A stretch of DNA of 64,000 bases from Methylocystis sp. (GCA_002929055.1 PERY01000003.1:62001-126000); one strand, 5' to 3'; counted from the stretch's first letter, positions 1 through 9,238 are shown. The notes: generated by a model from the letters alone, not told the origin. Numbers and translations: made by a program.

Positions 1-960
1 AGCCCACAACCCGCCTGGACAGGCTTCTATGCCGGATTGAACGTGGGCTATTCCTGGTCGGCGAGCAACACATCCAGCGTCGCCTCATACCGGGTCTATG
101 ATTTTCTGGCGGATAGCGCCGCGCCGCCGCTTTACACGATCACGGCGAGAGACCAGAGCGCCGACCTTTCGGCCGCGACGGCGTCGGGCCGCGCCAAAGT
201 CGAAATGAACGGGGTTATCGCCGGCGGCCAGATAGGATTCAATTATGATGCGGGCGGCGGCTATGTCGTCGGCGTCGAAGCCGATATTCAGGGCAGCGGC
301 GCGCAGGGGAACGGCGGCTTCGCCAACGGCGCGGAGTGGAACTCGCTCAGGGACGCGCCTTTTGCGCTGGGCGCGCAGAGCAACGCTCTGCCGCTGCAGT
401 TGCTTCCCGGCGCCGGAGTGGTGAGCGTCAACCGCGCAGCCGCGACGGCCACGGCTGTCAGCAAGAGCATCGACTCCCTCGGCACGGTCCGCGCCCGCGT
501 CGGCTATCTCGCGCTGCCAACCCTTCTTCTCTACGCGACCGGCGGCGTCGCCTATGGCTCGGTGCGGGCGATGACGACGCAATCGCAGACGATCAACAAC
601 AGCATCTCCACCGCCTATTGCCTGAATGACCCCACCTGCCCGGCGAACCCCGGCAGTCTCATCCTGTCCAACGCCGGCGTTCCGCAGGCCTCGCTCGGCG
701 GCGTCGGCCGCGTCAGCGGCATGCGGGTCGGTTGGACGCTCGGCGCGGGCATGGAATGGCTGTTCATGCCGCGCTGGAGCCTCAAGGCCGAGTATCTCTA
801 TTTTGATCTCGGCTCGAAAACCTACGCGAGCAGCCCGTTGGTCAGCACCGGCGCCAGCCTCTCCTGGATGCCGAACTCGACCACCATCAACGAGTCGGTC
901 ACCCGCGTGAGGTTCAACGGCAGCGTCGTGCGCGTAGGTCTGAACTTCCACTTCAACTGA
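1..960 (+). CDS. Porin-like outer membrane beta-barrel protein (5' end outside window)
   Basis: The reading frame is open from base 1 and begins mid-protein with WTGFYAGLNVGYSW, the usual opening of the mature barrel in alphaproteobacterial Omp25/RopB-like surface proteins, so the signal peptide lies before the window. About 319 residues are visible. They alternate small and aromatic residues as in beta-strands, carry a loop with two nearby cysteines (AYCLNDPTC) that could form a disulfide, and end in RVGLNFHFN, close to the C-terminal signal that the Bam complex recognises. The strand before the end (WSLKAEYLYFDLG) is typical of this family. Role by family: a structural or porin-like protein of the outer membrane; no specific substrate can be read. 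Confidence 0.8.
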   Translation, partial: SPQPAWTGFYAGLNVGYSWSASNTSSVASYRVYDFLADSAAPPLYTITARDQSADLSAATASGRAKVEMNGVIAGGQIGFNYDAGGGYVVGVEADIQGSGAQGNGGFANGAEWNSLRDAPFALGAQSNALPLQLLPGAGVVSVNRAAATATAVSKSIDSLGTVRARVGYLALPTLLLYATGGVAYGSVRAMTTQSQTINNSISTAYCLNDPTCPANPGSLILSNAGVPQASLGGVGRVSGMRVGWTLGAGMEWLFMPRWSLKAEYLYFDLGSKTYASSPLVSTGASLSWMPNSTTINESVTRVRFNGSVVRVGLNFHFN

Positions 961-1048
961 GCGGGCGTGGCGACCCCGCCAAGTACGAAGAACGCCCTAA
1001 GGCCATTCGACCGACGAACCAGCTTATTGGTTAAGTCTTTGATTTGAA

Positions 1049-1123
<75 letters not shown>

Positions 1124-1411
1124 CCTTTGGGGTCCGCCATGGCGGCGGCTCGGGTGGCGTGTGTATAGTGGCGGATGCGCCGGGGCGCAAGCGCCTTTCT
1201 CCTGTAAAAATTCCGGCCCGCGAACAGTTCGGCGCAAGCGCCGGCGGGCGCGCTTAGGCCCTGCGCTGGTTAATGAATCGTTTAAAATCCGTGTCGCCGG
1301 GTTGAAAGATTTGTGACGTCTGCGTCATTTCTTGCCTTGCGGGCTTTCCTTGTTGTGGCATGCTTGACCATGCACTCCTCGTCCAGGAGGAGGTCATGAA
1401 GGAGGTTCCGC

Positions 1412-1591
1412 ATGTCCTTGCAGGGTCATATCGTCGAACTCCAACGCCGCCACGAGGCGCTCCAGAGGGAAATCGAGAAAGAGCAGCACCAGCCCAATGC
1501 GGATGAGGTCAAGATTCTGGAGCTGAAGCGCAAGAAGCTGCAAATCAAGGACGAACTCGCCAAATTGGCGGTCAGCGAAACACGGCACTGA
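1412..1591 (+). CDS. Small YdcH/DUF465 family protein (59 aa)
   Basis: This 59-residue protein starts MSLQGHIVELQRRHEALQ and is an almost continuous charged alpha-helical hairpin. It contains the family pattern of heptads rich in E, K and L followed by LKRKKLQIKDEL. That is the DUF465/YdcH family, whose function is not established. The start is set by a strong GGAGG eight bases upstream (AGGAGGTTCCGC then ATG); a second AGGAGG lies further up. It is followed within 50 bases by a strong intrinsic terminator, so it is probably a monocistronic, well expressed gene. A second DUF465 protein lies at 3233-3451, on the far side of selO. Confidence 0.85.
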   Translation: MSLQGHIVELQRRHEALQREIEKEQHQPNADEVKILELKRKKLQIKDELAKLAVSETRH

Positions 1592-1636
1592 CGCGGCCCC
1601 TCCGGGTCGACAACCGAGACGAAAAGTCTCGTGATA

Positions 1637-1664
1637 GGCGGAGATTTTCTCCGCCTTATTTTTT
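1637..1664 (+). terminator. Intrinsic terminator after the first DUF465 gene
   Basis: An eight-pair stem GGCGGAGA/TCTCCGCC (1637-1644 with 1648-1655) is followed by TTATTTTTT. It ends the DUF465 transcript. It also argues against any selO start upstream of about 1670. Confidence 0.85.
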
Positions 1665-1714
1665 GGCGTAACCCTTGCTCCCGCGCAGTAAACGCCGACG
1701 ACGAGACCGCCCCG

Positions 1715-3142
1715 ATGCCTGTCACCGCCGCCTACCGCCCCGAGACGCTTCATGAGAGCCTCGGCGACCCCTTCTTCGACCACGTGGAAGCCGCCCGCTT
1801 CCCCCGGACGATCCTGCGCTACCGCAACCAGAGATGGGCCGCGCGCGTCGGCCTGGAGGGCCTTACGGGCGAAGAGTGGATCGCGCATTTCGGGCGCTTC
1901 GAGCCCCTGCCCGGCAGCCTGCCGCAGCCGCTCGCGCTGCGCTACCACGGCCACCAGTTCCGCGTTTACAACGCCGATCTGGGCGACGGGCGCGGTTTCC
2001 TTTTCGCCCAGTTGCGGGACGCCGCCGACGGGCGGCTCCTCGATCTCGGCACCAAGGGCAGCGGCCAGACGCCCTGGTCCCGCCGCGGGGACGGACGCCT
2101 GACGCTCAAGGGCGGCATGCGCGAAATCCTCGCGACCGAAATGCTGGAGGCGCTTGGCGTCGACACCTCCAAGACCTTCAGCCTCGTCGAGACGGGCGAG
2201 GCGCTGCAGCGCGGCGACGAACCTTCCCCCACCCGTTCCAGCGTGCTGGTGCGGCTCTCGCATTCGCATATCCGCATCGGCACGTTTCAGCGCCTCGCCT
2301 TCCACGACGACAAGGCCGCGATCGACCGGCTGCTGGATTACGTCTGCAGCCACTATTTCCCCGCGCTCGCCGCCCTGCCGGCCGAGGCGAAGGCGCGCGC
2401 CTTTCTGGAGGCGGTCTGCGCCCGCGTGGCGAAGCTCGGCGCCGGCTATATGTCGGCGGGTTTCGTCCACGGCGTGCTGAACTCCGACAATATCAACGTC
2501 ACGGGCGAGAGCTTCGATTACGGGCCGTGGCGTTTCGCGCCGGTCTACGATGCACTGTTCACCGCCGCCTATTTCGACGAAAGCGGGCTCTATTCCTTCG
2601 GGCGCCAGCCCAGCGCCCTGCACTGGAACCTCGCGCGCCTCGCCGAATGCCTGCTGCATCTCACCGGGCTGGAAGCGGCGCAGAAGACGCTCGACAGCTT
2701 CGCCGGCGCCATTCAACGGGAGTTTCGCGCCGCCCTGCTGCGCCGCCTTGCGCTGGCTTCGGCAGGAGAAGAAGCCGACGCCCGGCTGTCCAAAGCCTTT
2801 ACCGACTTCCTTATCGCGACGCGCGCGCCCTTCGAGCAGACGTTCTTCGACTGGCGCGGGGGGATGGCGAGCGCCGGACGCGCGCAGAAAAGCCCCGCGG
2901 CCGCCTTCTATGACAAGCCGGAATTCGAGCCGGCGCGGACCGCGCTGGCCGAGCATGAGAGCGCCGCCGAAGCGCGCCTCGACCATCCCTATTTTCAGCG
3001 GCGCACGCCCTGCACCATGCTGATCGATGAGGTGGAGGCGATCTGGGCGCCGATCGCGGAGAAAGACGATTGGTCGGCGCTGGAGGCGAAGATCGCTGAG
3101 ATCGCCGAGATGCGCGAGGCCTATGGCTTCGCCGCCGCCTGA
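1715..3142 (+). CDS. selO: Protein adenylyltransferase SelO (YdiU family)
   Basis: SelO proteins have a kinase-like fold but transfer AMP from ATP to Ser, Thr or Tyr of target proteins. The 475-residue product shows family hallmarks in order: LRYHGHQFRVYNADLGDGRG, LGTKGSGQTPWSRRGDG (nucleotide-binding glycine loop), RLSHSHIRIGTFQRLA, and HGVLNSDNIN followed by DYGPW, the metal-binding/catalytic segment. The first ATG in a sensible position is 1715 (MPVTAAYRPETLHESLG). The same frame extends upstream, but through the terminator at 1637-1664, so that extension is rejected. The length is normal. No selenocysteine context is visible near the C-terminus. It is flanked by two DUF465 genes on the same strand, with an 90-base gap to the second. 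Confidence 0.93.
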   Translation: MPVTAAYRPETLHESLGDPFFDHVEAARFPRTILRYRNQRWAARVGLEGLTGEEWIAHFGRFEPLPGSLPQPLALRYHGHQFRVYNADLGDGRGFLFAQLRDAADGRLLDLGTKGSGQTPWSRRGDGRLTLKGGMREILATEMLEALGVDTSKTFSLVETGEALQRGDEPSPTRSSVLVRLSHSHIRIGTFQRLAFHDDKAAIDRLLDYVCSHYFPALAALPAEAKARAFLEAVCARVAKLGAGYMSAGFVHGVLNSDNINVTGESFDYGPWRFAPVYDALFTAAYFDESGLYSFGRQPSALHWNLARLAECLLHLTGLEAAQKTLDSFAGAIQREFRAALLRRLALASAGEEADARLSKAFTDFLIATRAPFEQTFFDWRGGMASAGRAQKSPAAAFYDKPEFEPARTALAEHESAAEARLDHPYFQRRTPCTMLIDEVEAIWAPIAEKDDWSALEAKIAEIAEMREAYGFAAA

Positions 3143-3232
3143 CGCGGGTTTTCCCTTGAACCGGGCTTGGGTGCGGCGCGATAATCGCGGTATCGATTCT
3201 GACGGCTCGCGGCGGGGCTCATTTTGACGGCG

Positions 3233-3451
3233 ATGAACGACAATCCCGACGACGCGGCGCAGGACGCCATCCGCGCGGAGTTGGAGCGCGTGCGGCTCGA
3301 GCACCACGACCTCGAGGCCGCGATCGACGCGCTCATCGCCGTCGGCGCGCCGGACCAGTTGCAGATCCAGCGGTTGAAAAAGCGCAAGCTGGCGCTGCGC
3401 GACCGCATCGTCTTTCTGGAAGATCAGCTCACGCCCGACATCATCGCGTGA
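3233..3451 (+). CDS. Second YdcH/DUF465 family small protein (72 aa)
   Basis: This highly charged helical protein starts MNDNPDDAAQDAIRAELERV and ends with LKKRKLALRDRIVFLEDQL, the DUF465/YdcH signature also seen in the product of 1412-1591. The two are paralogues in length and motif order but differ widely in sequence. A TTG nine bases upstream (3224) is in frame, but ATG 3233 is the simpler choice. It lies about 90 bases after selO on the same strand, so co-transcription is plausible. Function is unknown. Confidence 0.75.
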   Translation: MNDNPDDAAQDAIRAELERVRLEHHDLEAAIDALIAVGAPDQLQIQRLKKRKLALRDRIVFLEDQLTPDIIA

Positions 3452-3648
3452 AGAAATCTGCTGCGGTTTTGGACCGCTCTGCGTAACTGAGCCGCGGCAT
3501 CACGCGCAGAACGCGAAGTTTTCAGCGCAAACGCGTCCATCGTGGACGCAGAACTATTGGAAACAGCGACAACGCTACACTTTGCGAGGTTGTGGCCGCG
3601 CAGGTGAAGTGCTTGTATGCTGGCCCGATTTTCAACCGGCCTCGCCAC

Positions 3649-5151
3649 ATGCTTTCATCTGTCGTCGATCTTCCCCGTTCCCCCTCCGGCGTGCCCGGCC
3701 TCGACGCTGTTTTGCAGGGCGGCCTTCCGCGTGGCGCGCTCATACTGGTCGAAGGCGCGCCCGGCAGCGGCAAGACGACGATCGCATTGCAGTTCCTGCT
3801 GCAGGCGGTCCGCGCCGGCGAGACCTGCATGCTGGCGACGAATGCGGAAACGCCCGCCCAGCTCGACATGCTCGTCGCGTCGCACGGCTGGAGTCTCGAG
3901 GGCGTGCATGTGACGGAACTGGCGGACGCCAGCGCCGCCGCGGAAGAGAACATCTCCGACTACACGCTTTTCCCCGAAGCCGAGGTGGAAGTCGGAGAGA
4001 CGCTGCGGCATCTCTTCTCGGAGGTCGAGAGGTTGCAACCCAGGCTGCTCGTTCTCGACACCATTTCAAGCTTGAGGATCGTCGCGCCGACGGCCGCGTT
4101 CCATCGCCGCCAGCTCAAGCGCATTCGGGACTTCATGGCCGCGCGGGGCTGCACGACGATCATGCTGGACGAAGCCTCGATGACCGAGAAAGACCTTCGC
4201 AGTCAGACGCTCTCCGACGGGATCATCGAACTCAAGCAGATCGACCTCAATTACGGGGCCGACCGTCGCCGGCTTCGCGTGCGAAAGCTGCGCGGCTGCC
4301 GCTATCTGAGCGGCGCGCATGATTTCGCCATCGTGACAGGCGGCCTCATCGTCTATCCGCGCCTCGTCGCACAGAGCTATGAATCGGCAAGGAAGGCCGA
4401 GCCGGTCTCGAGCAACATAGCGGAGCTGGACGCCCTTACCGGCGGCGGCGTTCCGCGCGGCTCCTGCACGCTCATCGTGGGACCGGCGGGCATCGGGAAG
4501 TCCACGATCTCGACGCTTTACGCCATGGCGGCGGCGGCGCGCGGGGAAAACAGCAGCATCCTGCTGTTCGACGAGAGCGTCGAAACGCATATCACGCGAA
4601 GTCAGGGGCTGGGCCTCGATATGGCGACCGCGCGAGCAGGCGGGCGCGTGCGCCTCAATCACCTCGACCCCGCGGAACTCAGCCCCGGCCAGATCGCCGA
4701 CCTCGTGATTCGGCAGGTCGAGGAGGAGCAGGTCAAGGTCGTCGTCATCGACACGCTGAACGGTTATCTGCAGTCCGCGTTGGAAGAGCCGACAATTCTT
4801 CTGCATCTTCGCGAACTCATCACCTATCTCGGCCGCCGGCAGGTCGCGACCTTCCTCACGCTCACCCAACACGGGATACTGGGTCCGGAAATGGAGTCGC
4901 CTGTCGATATGAGTTTCCTGGCCGACAATGTGTTCCTGCTCCGCTATTTCGAGATGCAGGGGGGCATCCACAAGGCGCTGTCCGTCGTCAAGAAGCGTAG
5001 CGGCCGTCATGAACACACGATCCGCGAACTTATCCTCAGGGACGGCGGCGTCGACGTCATCGCACCGTTGAAAGACTTTCGGGGCGTGCTCACAGGAAAT
5101 CCCATTCACGGCGGGCCTGCCAAGCAGCCAGGGGGAGGAGATGAGCCATAA
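3649..5151 (+). CDS. KaiC-like double-domain RecA/DnaB-superfamily ATPase
   Basis: The 500-residue protein has two KaiC domains. The first has Walker A GAPGSGKTT near residue 36 and the second has GPAGIGKST near residue 277; each is followed by a Walker B-like VLDT or VIDT. In cyanobacteria KaiC forms a hexamer that autophosphorylates. Here the segment that aligns with the phosphorylated Ser431-Thr432 pair reads DMSFLADN, so the serine is kept and the threonine is Phe. No kaiA or kaiB is nearby. The chosen ATG (3649) gives a normal domain start; the frame also runs open to 3592. The gene overlaps the following histidine kinase by 11 bases, so the two are translationally coupled. This suggests KaiC acts as an input or partner of that kinase rather than as a clock. 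Confidence 0.85.
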   Translation: MLSSVVDLPRSPSGVPGLDAVLQGGLPRGALILVEGAPGSGKTTIALQFLLQAVRAGETCMLATNAETPAQLDMLVASHGWSLEGVHVTELADASAAAEENISDYTLFPEAEVEVGETLRHLFSEVERLQPRLLVLDTISSLRIVAPTAAFHRRQLKRIRDFMAARGCTTIMLDEASMTEKDLRSQTLSDGIIELKQIDLNYGADRRRLRVRKLRGCRYLSGAHDFAIVTGGLIVYPRLVAQSYESARKAEPVSSNIAELDALTGGGVPRGSCTLIVGPAGIGKSTISTLYAMAAAARGENSSILLFDESVETHITRSQGLGLDMATARAGGRVRLNHLDPAELSPGQIADLVIRQVEEEQVKVVVIDTLNGYLQSALEEPTILLHLRELITYLGRRQVATFLTLTQHGILGPEMESPVDMSFLADNVFLLRYFEMQGGIHKALSVVKKRSGRHEHTIRELILRDGGVDVIAPLKDFRGVLTGNPIHGGPAKQPGGGDEP

Positions 5152-6721
5152 CCAGGTCGCGAAAGAAGAGAGCGCCAACGACCCTCTGAGAGTACTGATC
5201 CTTACGCCGCAGGGGCGCGACGCCGCTCTTGCGGAGCAGACGCTCGCCCGCGCCGGCCTCGCCACCCATGTCTGCGCCGATGTCGCGGCGTTGAAGCAGG
5301 AAATCGCGCTCGGGGCGGGCGCCGTCCTGATCGCTGAAGAGGCGTTGCCGCGCGAGGCAGAGGCCGGGGACGCGCAATGGTTCTGGGCGGAGCCGGCCTG
5401 GTCGTCCCTCCCGCATGTCCTGCTCCTCGGGCGCGGTATGTCCTTGCGCAATATCGCCGCGCTGCGCGCGCTGGAAATCCGGCCGAACGTCAACTTTGTG
5501 GAGCGGCCCGTGTCCAGGCGCAGCCTTGTCAGCGCGGTGCGCGCCGCCGTGGAGGCCCGTCGCCTTCAATATGTCGTTCGCGACTCGCTCGAAGATTTGC
5601 AGATCGCAAATCGCCGCAAGGACGAGTTTCTTGCGATGCTCTCACATGAACTGCGCAATCCGCTCGCCCCGATCCGCAACGCCATGTTCGTTTTGCGCAA
5701 GCTCGAGGGCGAAAGCTCAGATGCGAGCGCGAAGAGGGCGCCACTTCTCTCGATGGTCGAGCGTCAGGTGAACCATCTTGTCCGTCTGGTCGACGACCTT
5801 CTGGAAGTATCGAGGATCACGACAGGAAAGATCGCCCTCAAAAGGCAGAACGTCGAATTGGCGGAAGTTGTCCGGCAAGCGACCGAGATCAGCGCGCCTT
5901 TGATCAAACGCGAGCGGCATCAGTTGAGCGTCTCGCTGTGCGAGGAGCCGCTCCATGTTGACGGCGATCCCGTGCGGCTCACCCAGATACTCTCCAATCT
6001 GATGAACAATGCGGCCAGATATACGCCCAGAGGGGGGCACATCGACGTTTCCTTGCAACGCGAAGGAAGCGAGGCCGTCCTGCGTGTTCAGGATGACGGC
6101 ATCGGCATTCCCGAGAGTCAGTTGGCGCAGGTGTTCGAGCTATTCGCGCAACCTCACAAGGCGCGGGAGCGCAAGCATGACGGCCTGGGGATCGGTCTCG
6201 CGCTTGTGCGCGGTCTCGTGGGGTTGCATGGCGGAACGGTGGCGGCGCGCAGCGAAGGCCTCGATCGTGGAAGTGAATTCATTGTACGCCTACCTTTGGC
6301 CCCCATGCAGGAAGCGCCGTCGGAAAGAAAGCCCGCCGCGCTCCCTGCTTTGCACTTGAAGGCGCTGGTGGTCGATGACAACAGCGACGTCGCGGACAGT
6401 TTTGCGATGCTGCTCGAGTCGATGGGGGTCGAGGTTCGGGTGGCCTACAGCGGGGCGGATGCGCTTGTGATCGTCTCCGAGTTCGCGCCCCGCCTCGCGT
6501 TCCTCGACCTTGGTATGCCTGGGATGGACGGCTTTGAAACAGCCCGGCGCATACGTAGCGGCCCCGGAGGGCAGGGCGTCGTCCTTGTCGCATTGAGCGG
6601 ATGGGGCCGCGACGACGACCGCAGACGTGCGCTGGAAGCGGGTTTCTCAACTCATTGCGTCAAGCCAATCGACATCGAGACATTGCGAAAGCTGTTGGCG
6701 CGCGAACCCGTCGCCTGCTGA
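5141..6721 (+). CDS. Hybrid sensor histidine kinase with C-terminal receiver
   Basis: The 526-residue soluble kinase has no membrane segment. Residues about 15-135 look like a divergent receiver or pseudo-receiver (LRVLILTPQG at the start, LLLGRG later). A HisKA domain follows with the phospho-acceptor His169 in [11 protein letters not shown]. An HATPase domain comes next, with the N box (LMNNAARYTP) and G boxes ([15 protein letters not shown]). A C-terminal REC domain (VVDDNSD) carries phospho-acceptor Asp456 in LDLGMPGMDG. The ATG follows GGAGGAG directly inside the end of the kaiC-like gene. The missing output domain means the phosphate probably passes to another protein. The KaiC-kinase pairing suggests KaiC regulates kinase activity (inference). 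Confidence 0.92.
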   Translation: MSHNQVAKEESANDPLRVLILTPQGRDAALAEQTLARAGLATHVCADVAALKQEIALGAGAVLIAEEALPREAEAGDAQWFWAEPAWSSLPHVLLLGRGMSLRNIAALRALEIRPNVNFVERPVSRRSLVSAVRAAVEARRLQYVVRDSLEDLQIANRRKDEFLAMLSHELRNPLAPIRNAMFVLRKLEGESSDASAKRAPLLSMVERQVNHLVRLVDDLLEVSRITTGKIALKRQNVELAEVVRQATEISAPLIKRERHQLSVSLCEEPLHVDGDPVRLTQILSNLMNNAARYTPRGGHIDVSLQREGSEAVLRVQDDGIGIPESQLAQVFELFAQPHKARERKHDGLGIGLALVRGLVGLHGGTVAARSEGLDRGSEFIVRLPLAPMQEAPSERKPAALPALHLKALVVDDNSDVADSFAMLLESMGVEVRVAYSGADALVIVSEFAPRLAFLDLGMPGMDGFETARRIRSGPGGQGVVLVALSGWGRDDDRRRALEAGFSTHCVKPIDIETLRKLLAREPVAC

Positions 6722-6821
6722 TCCCGGCACGCGGCTTGAAGCCCGCAACCGTAGGCCGTCGCCTTGTCCCTCTTTGGGACAGAAGCGAACCGCCATCGGT
6801 CAATTTGCGGGAAATGAACTC

Positions 6822-7055
6822 ATGCCTCGTCTCGGTCTTTCGATCAACGAATCCTTCGACAACCGCCCCAAGGCCCCGAAATCCGACCAGTATGGCCGCC
6901 GCGTGCGCACGCTCGATGGCGTCCGGGTCGCCGGCGAGCGCGAGGCGCCCCCGGTCTTCACCTCGACCTTCGCCAGGGTGACGCTGACGCTCACGCTCAT
7001 CGCGACCATCGCCACGGCGCTCGCGATGTGGCGGCTCTTCACCTTCCACCACTAG
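6822..7055 (+). CDS. Small hypothetical protein with one membrane helix (77 aa)
   Basis: The product starts MPRLGLSINESFDNRPKAPK. It has a hydrophilic, basic N-terminal half and a single C-terminal hydrophobic helix (VTLTLTLIATIATALAMWRL), so it is probably an inner membrane protein with its N-terminus in the cytoplasm. The frame is open further upstream (to 6627, inside the kinase gene), but codon content and the first methionine after the kinase stop favour 6822. The ribosome binding site is weak. It ends five bases before the convergent antiporter gene. I recognise no family. Confidence 0.55.
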   Translation: MPRLGLSINESFDNRPKAPKSDQYGRRVRTLDGVRVAGEREAPPVFTSTFARVTLTLTLIATIATALAMWRLFTFHH

Positions 7056-7059
7056 AAGC

Positions 7060-8268
7060 TCAAGGCTTCGGCAGAAGACCGAGCTTGCGCATCAGCAGGG
7101 GCATCGTCAGCCCCTGCACGACGATGGAGAAGGCCACGACGGCGAAGGTCGCCACGAGGATGACGTCGCGCATCGGCAAAGTCTCGGGCAGAGACAGCGC
7201 CAGCGCGAGACCAAGCGCCCCGCGCAACCCGCCCCACCAGAGCACATGCTGCTCCCCAAAGCTGATGCGCCAGCGCGACGGCAGAAACAGCGAACTCAGC
7301 GGATAAACCGCGATGGCGCGCGCCGCGAGCACGATGGCGATCACCGAAGCGACCAGCGGCGCCCCGAAACTCCCGAAGGGCGTGGACCCGACGTCGACGC
7401 CGATCATCAGGAACACCATGGAATTGGCAAGAAACGCGGCGAACTCCCAGAAGCCGTGCACCATCTCCCTGCCCTTGTAGCTCAGATAGCTGCGGTTCTC
7501 CTCGCTCAGCAGGCCCAGATTGCCCATGATCAGCCCCGCCGTCACGCAGGCGAGCACGCCCGAAAGATGGAAGTGCTCCGCCATGAGGAACGAGCCGAAA
7601 GCGGCGATGGTGGTGAGCGCCACTTCGATGAGATGGTCCGCCGTGCCCCTGGCGACGAGGATCGCGGCGGCGCCCGTGAGCGCGCCGACCGCAACGCCGC
7701 CGAGCACGATACGCCCGAGCGTCAACGCAATATCGCTCGCCCCCTGCCCGGCTCCCTGACCCTCGGCCCAGGCCAGCGCCATCACGAAGAGCACAGCAGC
7801 CGCGCCGTCGTTCAGGAGGCTCTCGCTCTCGACGAGGAGACGCAGCCGCCCCTTGACGCCATTGTCCTTGAACATGGCGATGATGGCGACGGGATCGGTC
7901 GCGGCGATCAGCGCGCCGAAGACCAGCGCCGAGGGCTGCGGCCAATGCAGCAGCGCGACGCAGGCCCAGGTGACGACTCCGGCAGAAATCAGCGTGCCGA
8001 GGCCCGCGAGGGTGAGCAGCGGGACGGAGTCGCGCAGCAACTCCCGCCAGGACAGCGTCAACGCCGCTTCAAAGAGAAGCGGCGGCAAGATCAGATCGAA
8101 GATGATGTCGTGCGTCAGATGCGGCCCGAAGTCGGGCCTGGTCAGAGCCAGCACGGCGCCGACGATGACGAGACCGACCGTGTAGGGCAGCTTCAACCGC
8201 CGCGCCGCGATGGCGACAATCATCGCCACCGCAAGGACGGCGACGGCCTGAGTCAAATGTTCGTCCAT
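7060..8268 (-). CDS. CPA1-family Na+/H+ antiporter
   Basis: The 402-residue protein is hydrophobic throughout, with about 12 membrane segments, and swaps cytoplasmic Na+ for H+ or the reverse. Family marks are DLILPPLLFEAAL, the ion-binding aspartate in AATDPVAIIA, and ESLLNDGAAAVLF. The NhaP/YjcE-type cytoplasmic C-terminal extension is absent, so the protein ends soon after the last helix (LLMRKLGLLPKP). The frame stays open upstream to 8814, but MDEHLTQAVAVLAVAMIV is the natural start. A regulator of the NhaR type lies about 2.6 kb downstream on the same strand, separated by purEK and a sugar kinase. Confidence 0.9.
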   Translation of the reverse strand: MDEHLTQAVAVLAVAMIVAIAARRLKLPYTVGLVIVGAVLALTRPDFGPHLTHDIIFDLILPPLLFEAALTLSWRELLRDSVPLLTLAGLGTLISAGVVTWACVALLHWPQPSALVFGALIAATDPVAIIAMFKDNGVKGRLRLLVESESLLNDGAAAVLFVMALAWAEGQGAGQGASDIALTLGRIVLGGVAVGALTGAAAILVARGTADHLIEVALTTIAAFGSFLMAEHFHLSGVLACVTAGLIMGNLGLLSEENRSYLSYKGREMVHGFWEFAAFLANSMVFLMIGVDVGSTPFGSFGAPLVASVIAIVLAARAIAVYPLSSLFLPSRWRISFGEQHVLWWGGLRGALGLALALSLPETLPMRDVILVATFAVVAFSIVVQGLTMPLLMRKLGLLPKP

Positions 8269-8398
8269 TGGATCTCGAAATTTTGTGCGACGCGGGAGTG
8301 ACGGTTTTAGCGCAGGCGGGGCGTCGGGACGATGAAAATCGGAACGGCGACAGAGTGACCCGGGGCTGATAATGCGATCCGACGATCGAAGGATCGCT

Positions 8399-9238
8399 AT
8401 GGGGATCGGCGACGCCATGTCCGGATCAGTCTGCTGCCTGGGCAGCATCAATTTCGACGTCGCCTTGCAAGTGGATCGCCTCCCCGAACCGCACGAGAAA
8501 ATCCGGGCGCGCGCGGTCGCGACCGGCGGCGGCGGATCGGCCTGCAACACGGCGGTCTGGCTGGCCCGGCAAGGCGCGCGCACGCGCATGCTCGGCTGGG
8601 TCGGAGACGACGCGCTCGGCGCCTTCGTGCTTCGCGCGCTTGCGGCGGAGGGCGTGGATGTCGCCGGCGTCAAGGTTCTGCACGCCGCTTCGCCCGTCGC
8701 CATCTGTCTGTCGCCGCCGGACGACAAGCGCATCGTCACGAGCCCCGTGATCGACGCGCCCTGGACGCCCGACGACGCGCTGCCCTTCGCCGAGGGCGCG
8801 GACTGGCTGCACACGACGGTCGCCGACGCCGCGTTCCTGTCGCGGGGGCGCGGGACGCGCCGCAGGCTGTCGCTCGAACTCGACGGCCGCTATGATCCAG
8901 CCTTCGCGCGCGCCGCTGATTATCTGTTCACGAATCAGGATGAATTGGCGCGTGCGCTCGGGACGGACCATCCGGTGCGACTTCTGATCGAACGCCACAG
9001 GGACGATGCGGCCGTCTGGTTCGTCACGAACGGCCGGAAAGGCGCCACGATCATCAGGGGCGGACGCGCCGAGACGGTCGCAGCGGTTCCCGTCGAGCCC
9101 GTCGACCGCACCGGCGGCGGCGACGCCTTCAACGCCGGCGTCATCGCGAGCCTGCTGTCGGGCGCCGAACCTGCGGAAGCCGTCCGCATGGGGCTCGAGC
9201 TGGCGGCGAAAGCCATCAGCAGACTGGGCGCGAGATAA
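8399..9238 (+). CDS. PfkB-family carbohydrate/nucleoside kinase
   Basis: The 279-residue protein phosphorylates a sugar or nucleoside hydroxyl using ATP. The N-terminus VCCLGSINFD and the motif GGGGSACNTAVWLARQG match PfkB signature 1. Signature 2 is DRTGGGDAFNAG near residue 235 and contains the catalytic-base aspartate (GGGDAF; the usual form is GAGDAF). The substrate cannot be read. Start 8399 is chosen because AAGGA lies five bases upstream; ATGs at 8372 and 8417 are in the same frame. It is transcribed divergently from the antiporter and lies 63 bases before purE, so it may share a transcript with purEK. Confidence 0.88.
   Translation: MGIGDAMSGSVCCLGSINFDVALQVDRLPEPHEKIRARAVATGGGGSACNTAVWLARQGARTRMLGWVGDDALGAFVLRALAAEGVDVAGVKVLHAASPVAICLSPPDDKRIVTSPVIDAPWTPDDALPFAEGADWLHTTVADAAFLSRGRGTRRRLSLELDGRYDPAFARAADYLFTNQDELARALGTDHPVRLLIERHRDDAAVWFVTNGRKGATIIRGGRAETVAAVPVEPVDRTGGGDAFNAGVIASLLSGAEPAEAVRMGLELAAKAISRLGAR

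Noticed and set aside
1268..1285. Possible CtrA box (TTAA ... TTAA) before the first DUF465 gene
   Set aside because: The spacing is eight rather than seven bases, so it misses the CtrA consensus.
1394..3307. Minus-strand open frame of 637 codons opposite selO and both DUF465 genes
   Set aside because: It has Arg/Gly/Ala-rich shadow composition and no family motif, and the plus strand carries clear SelO motifs.
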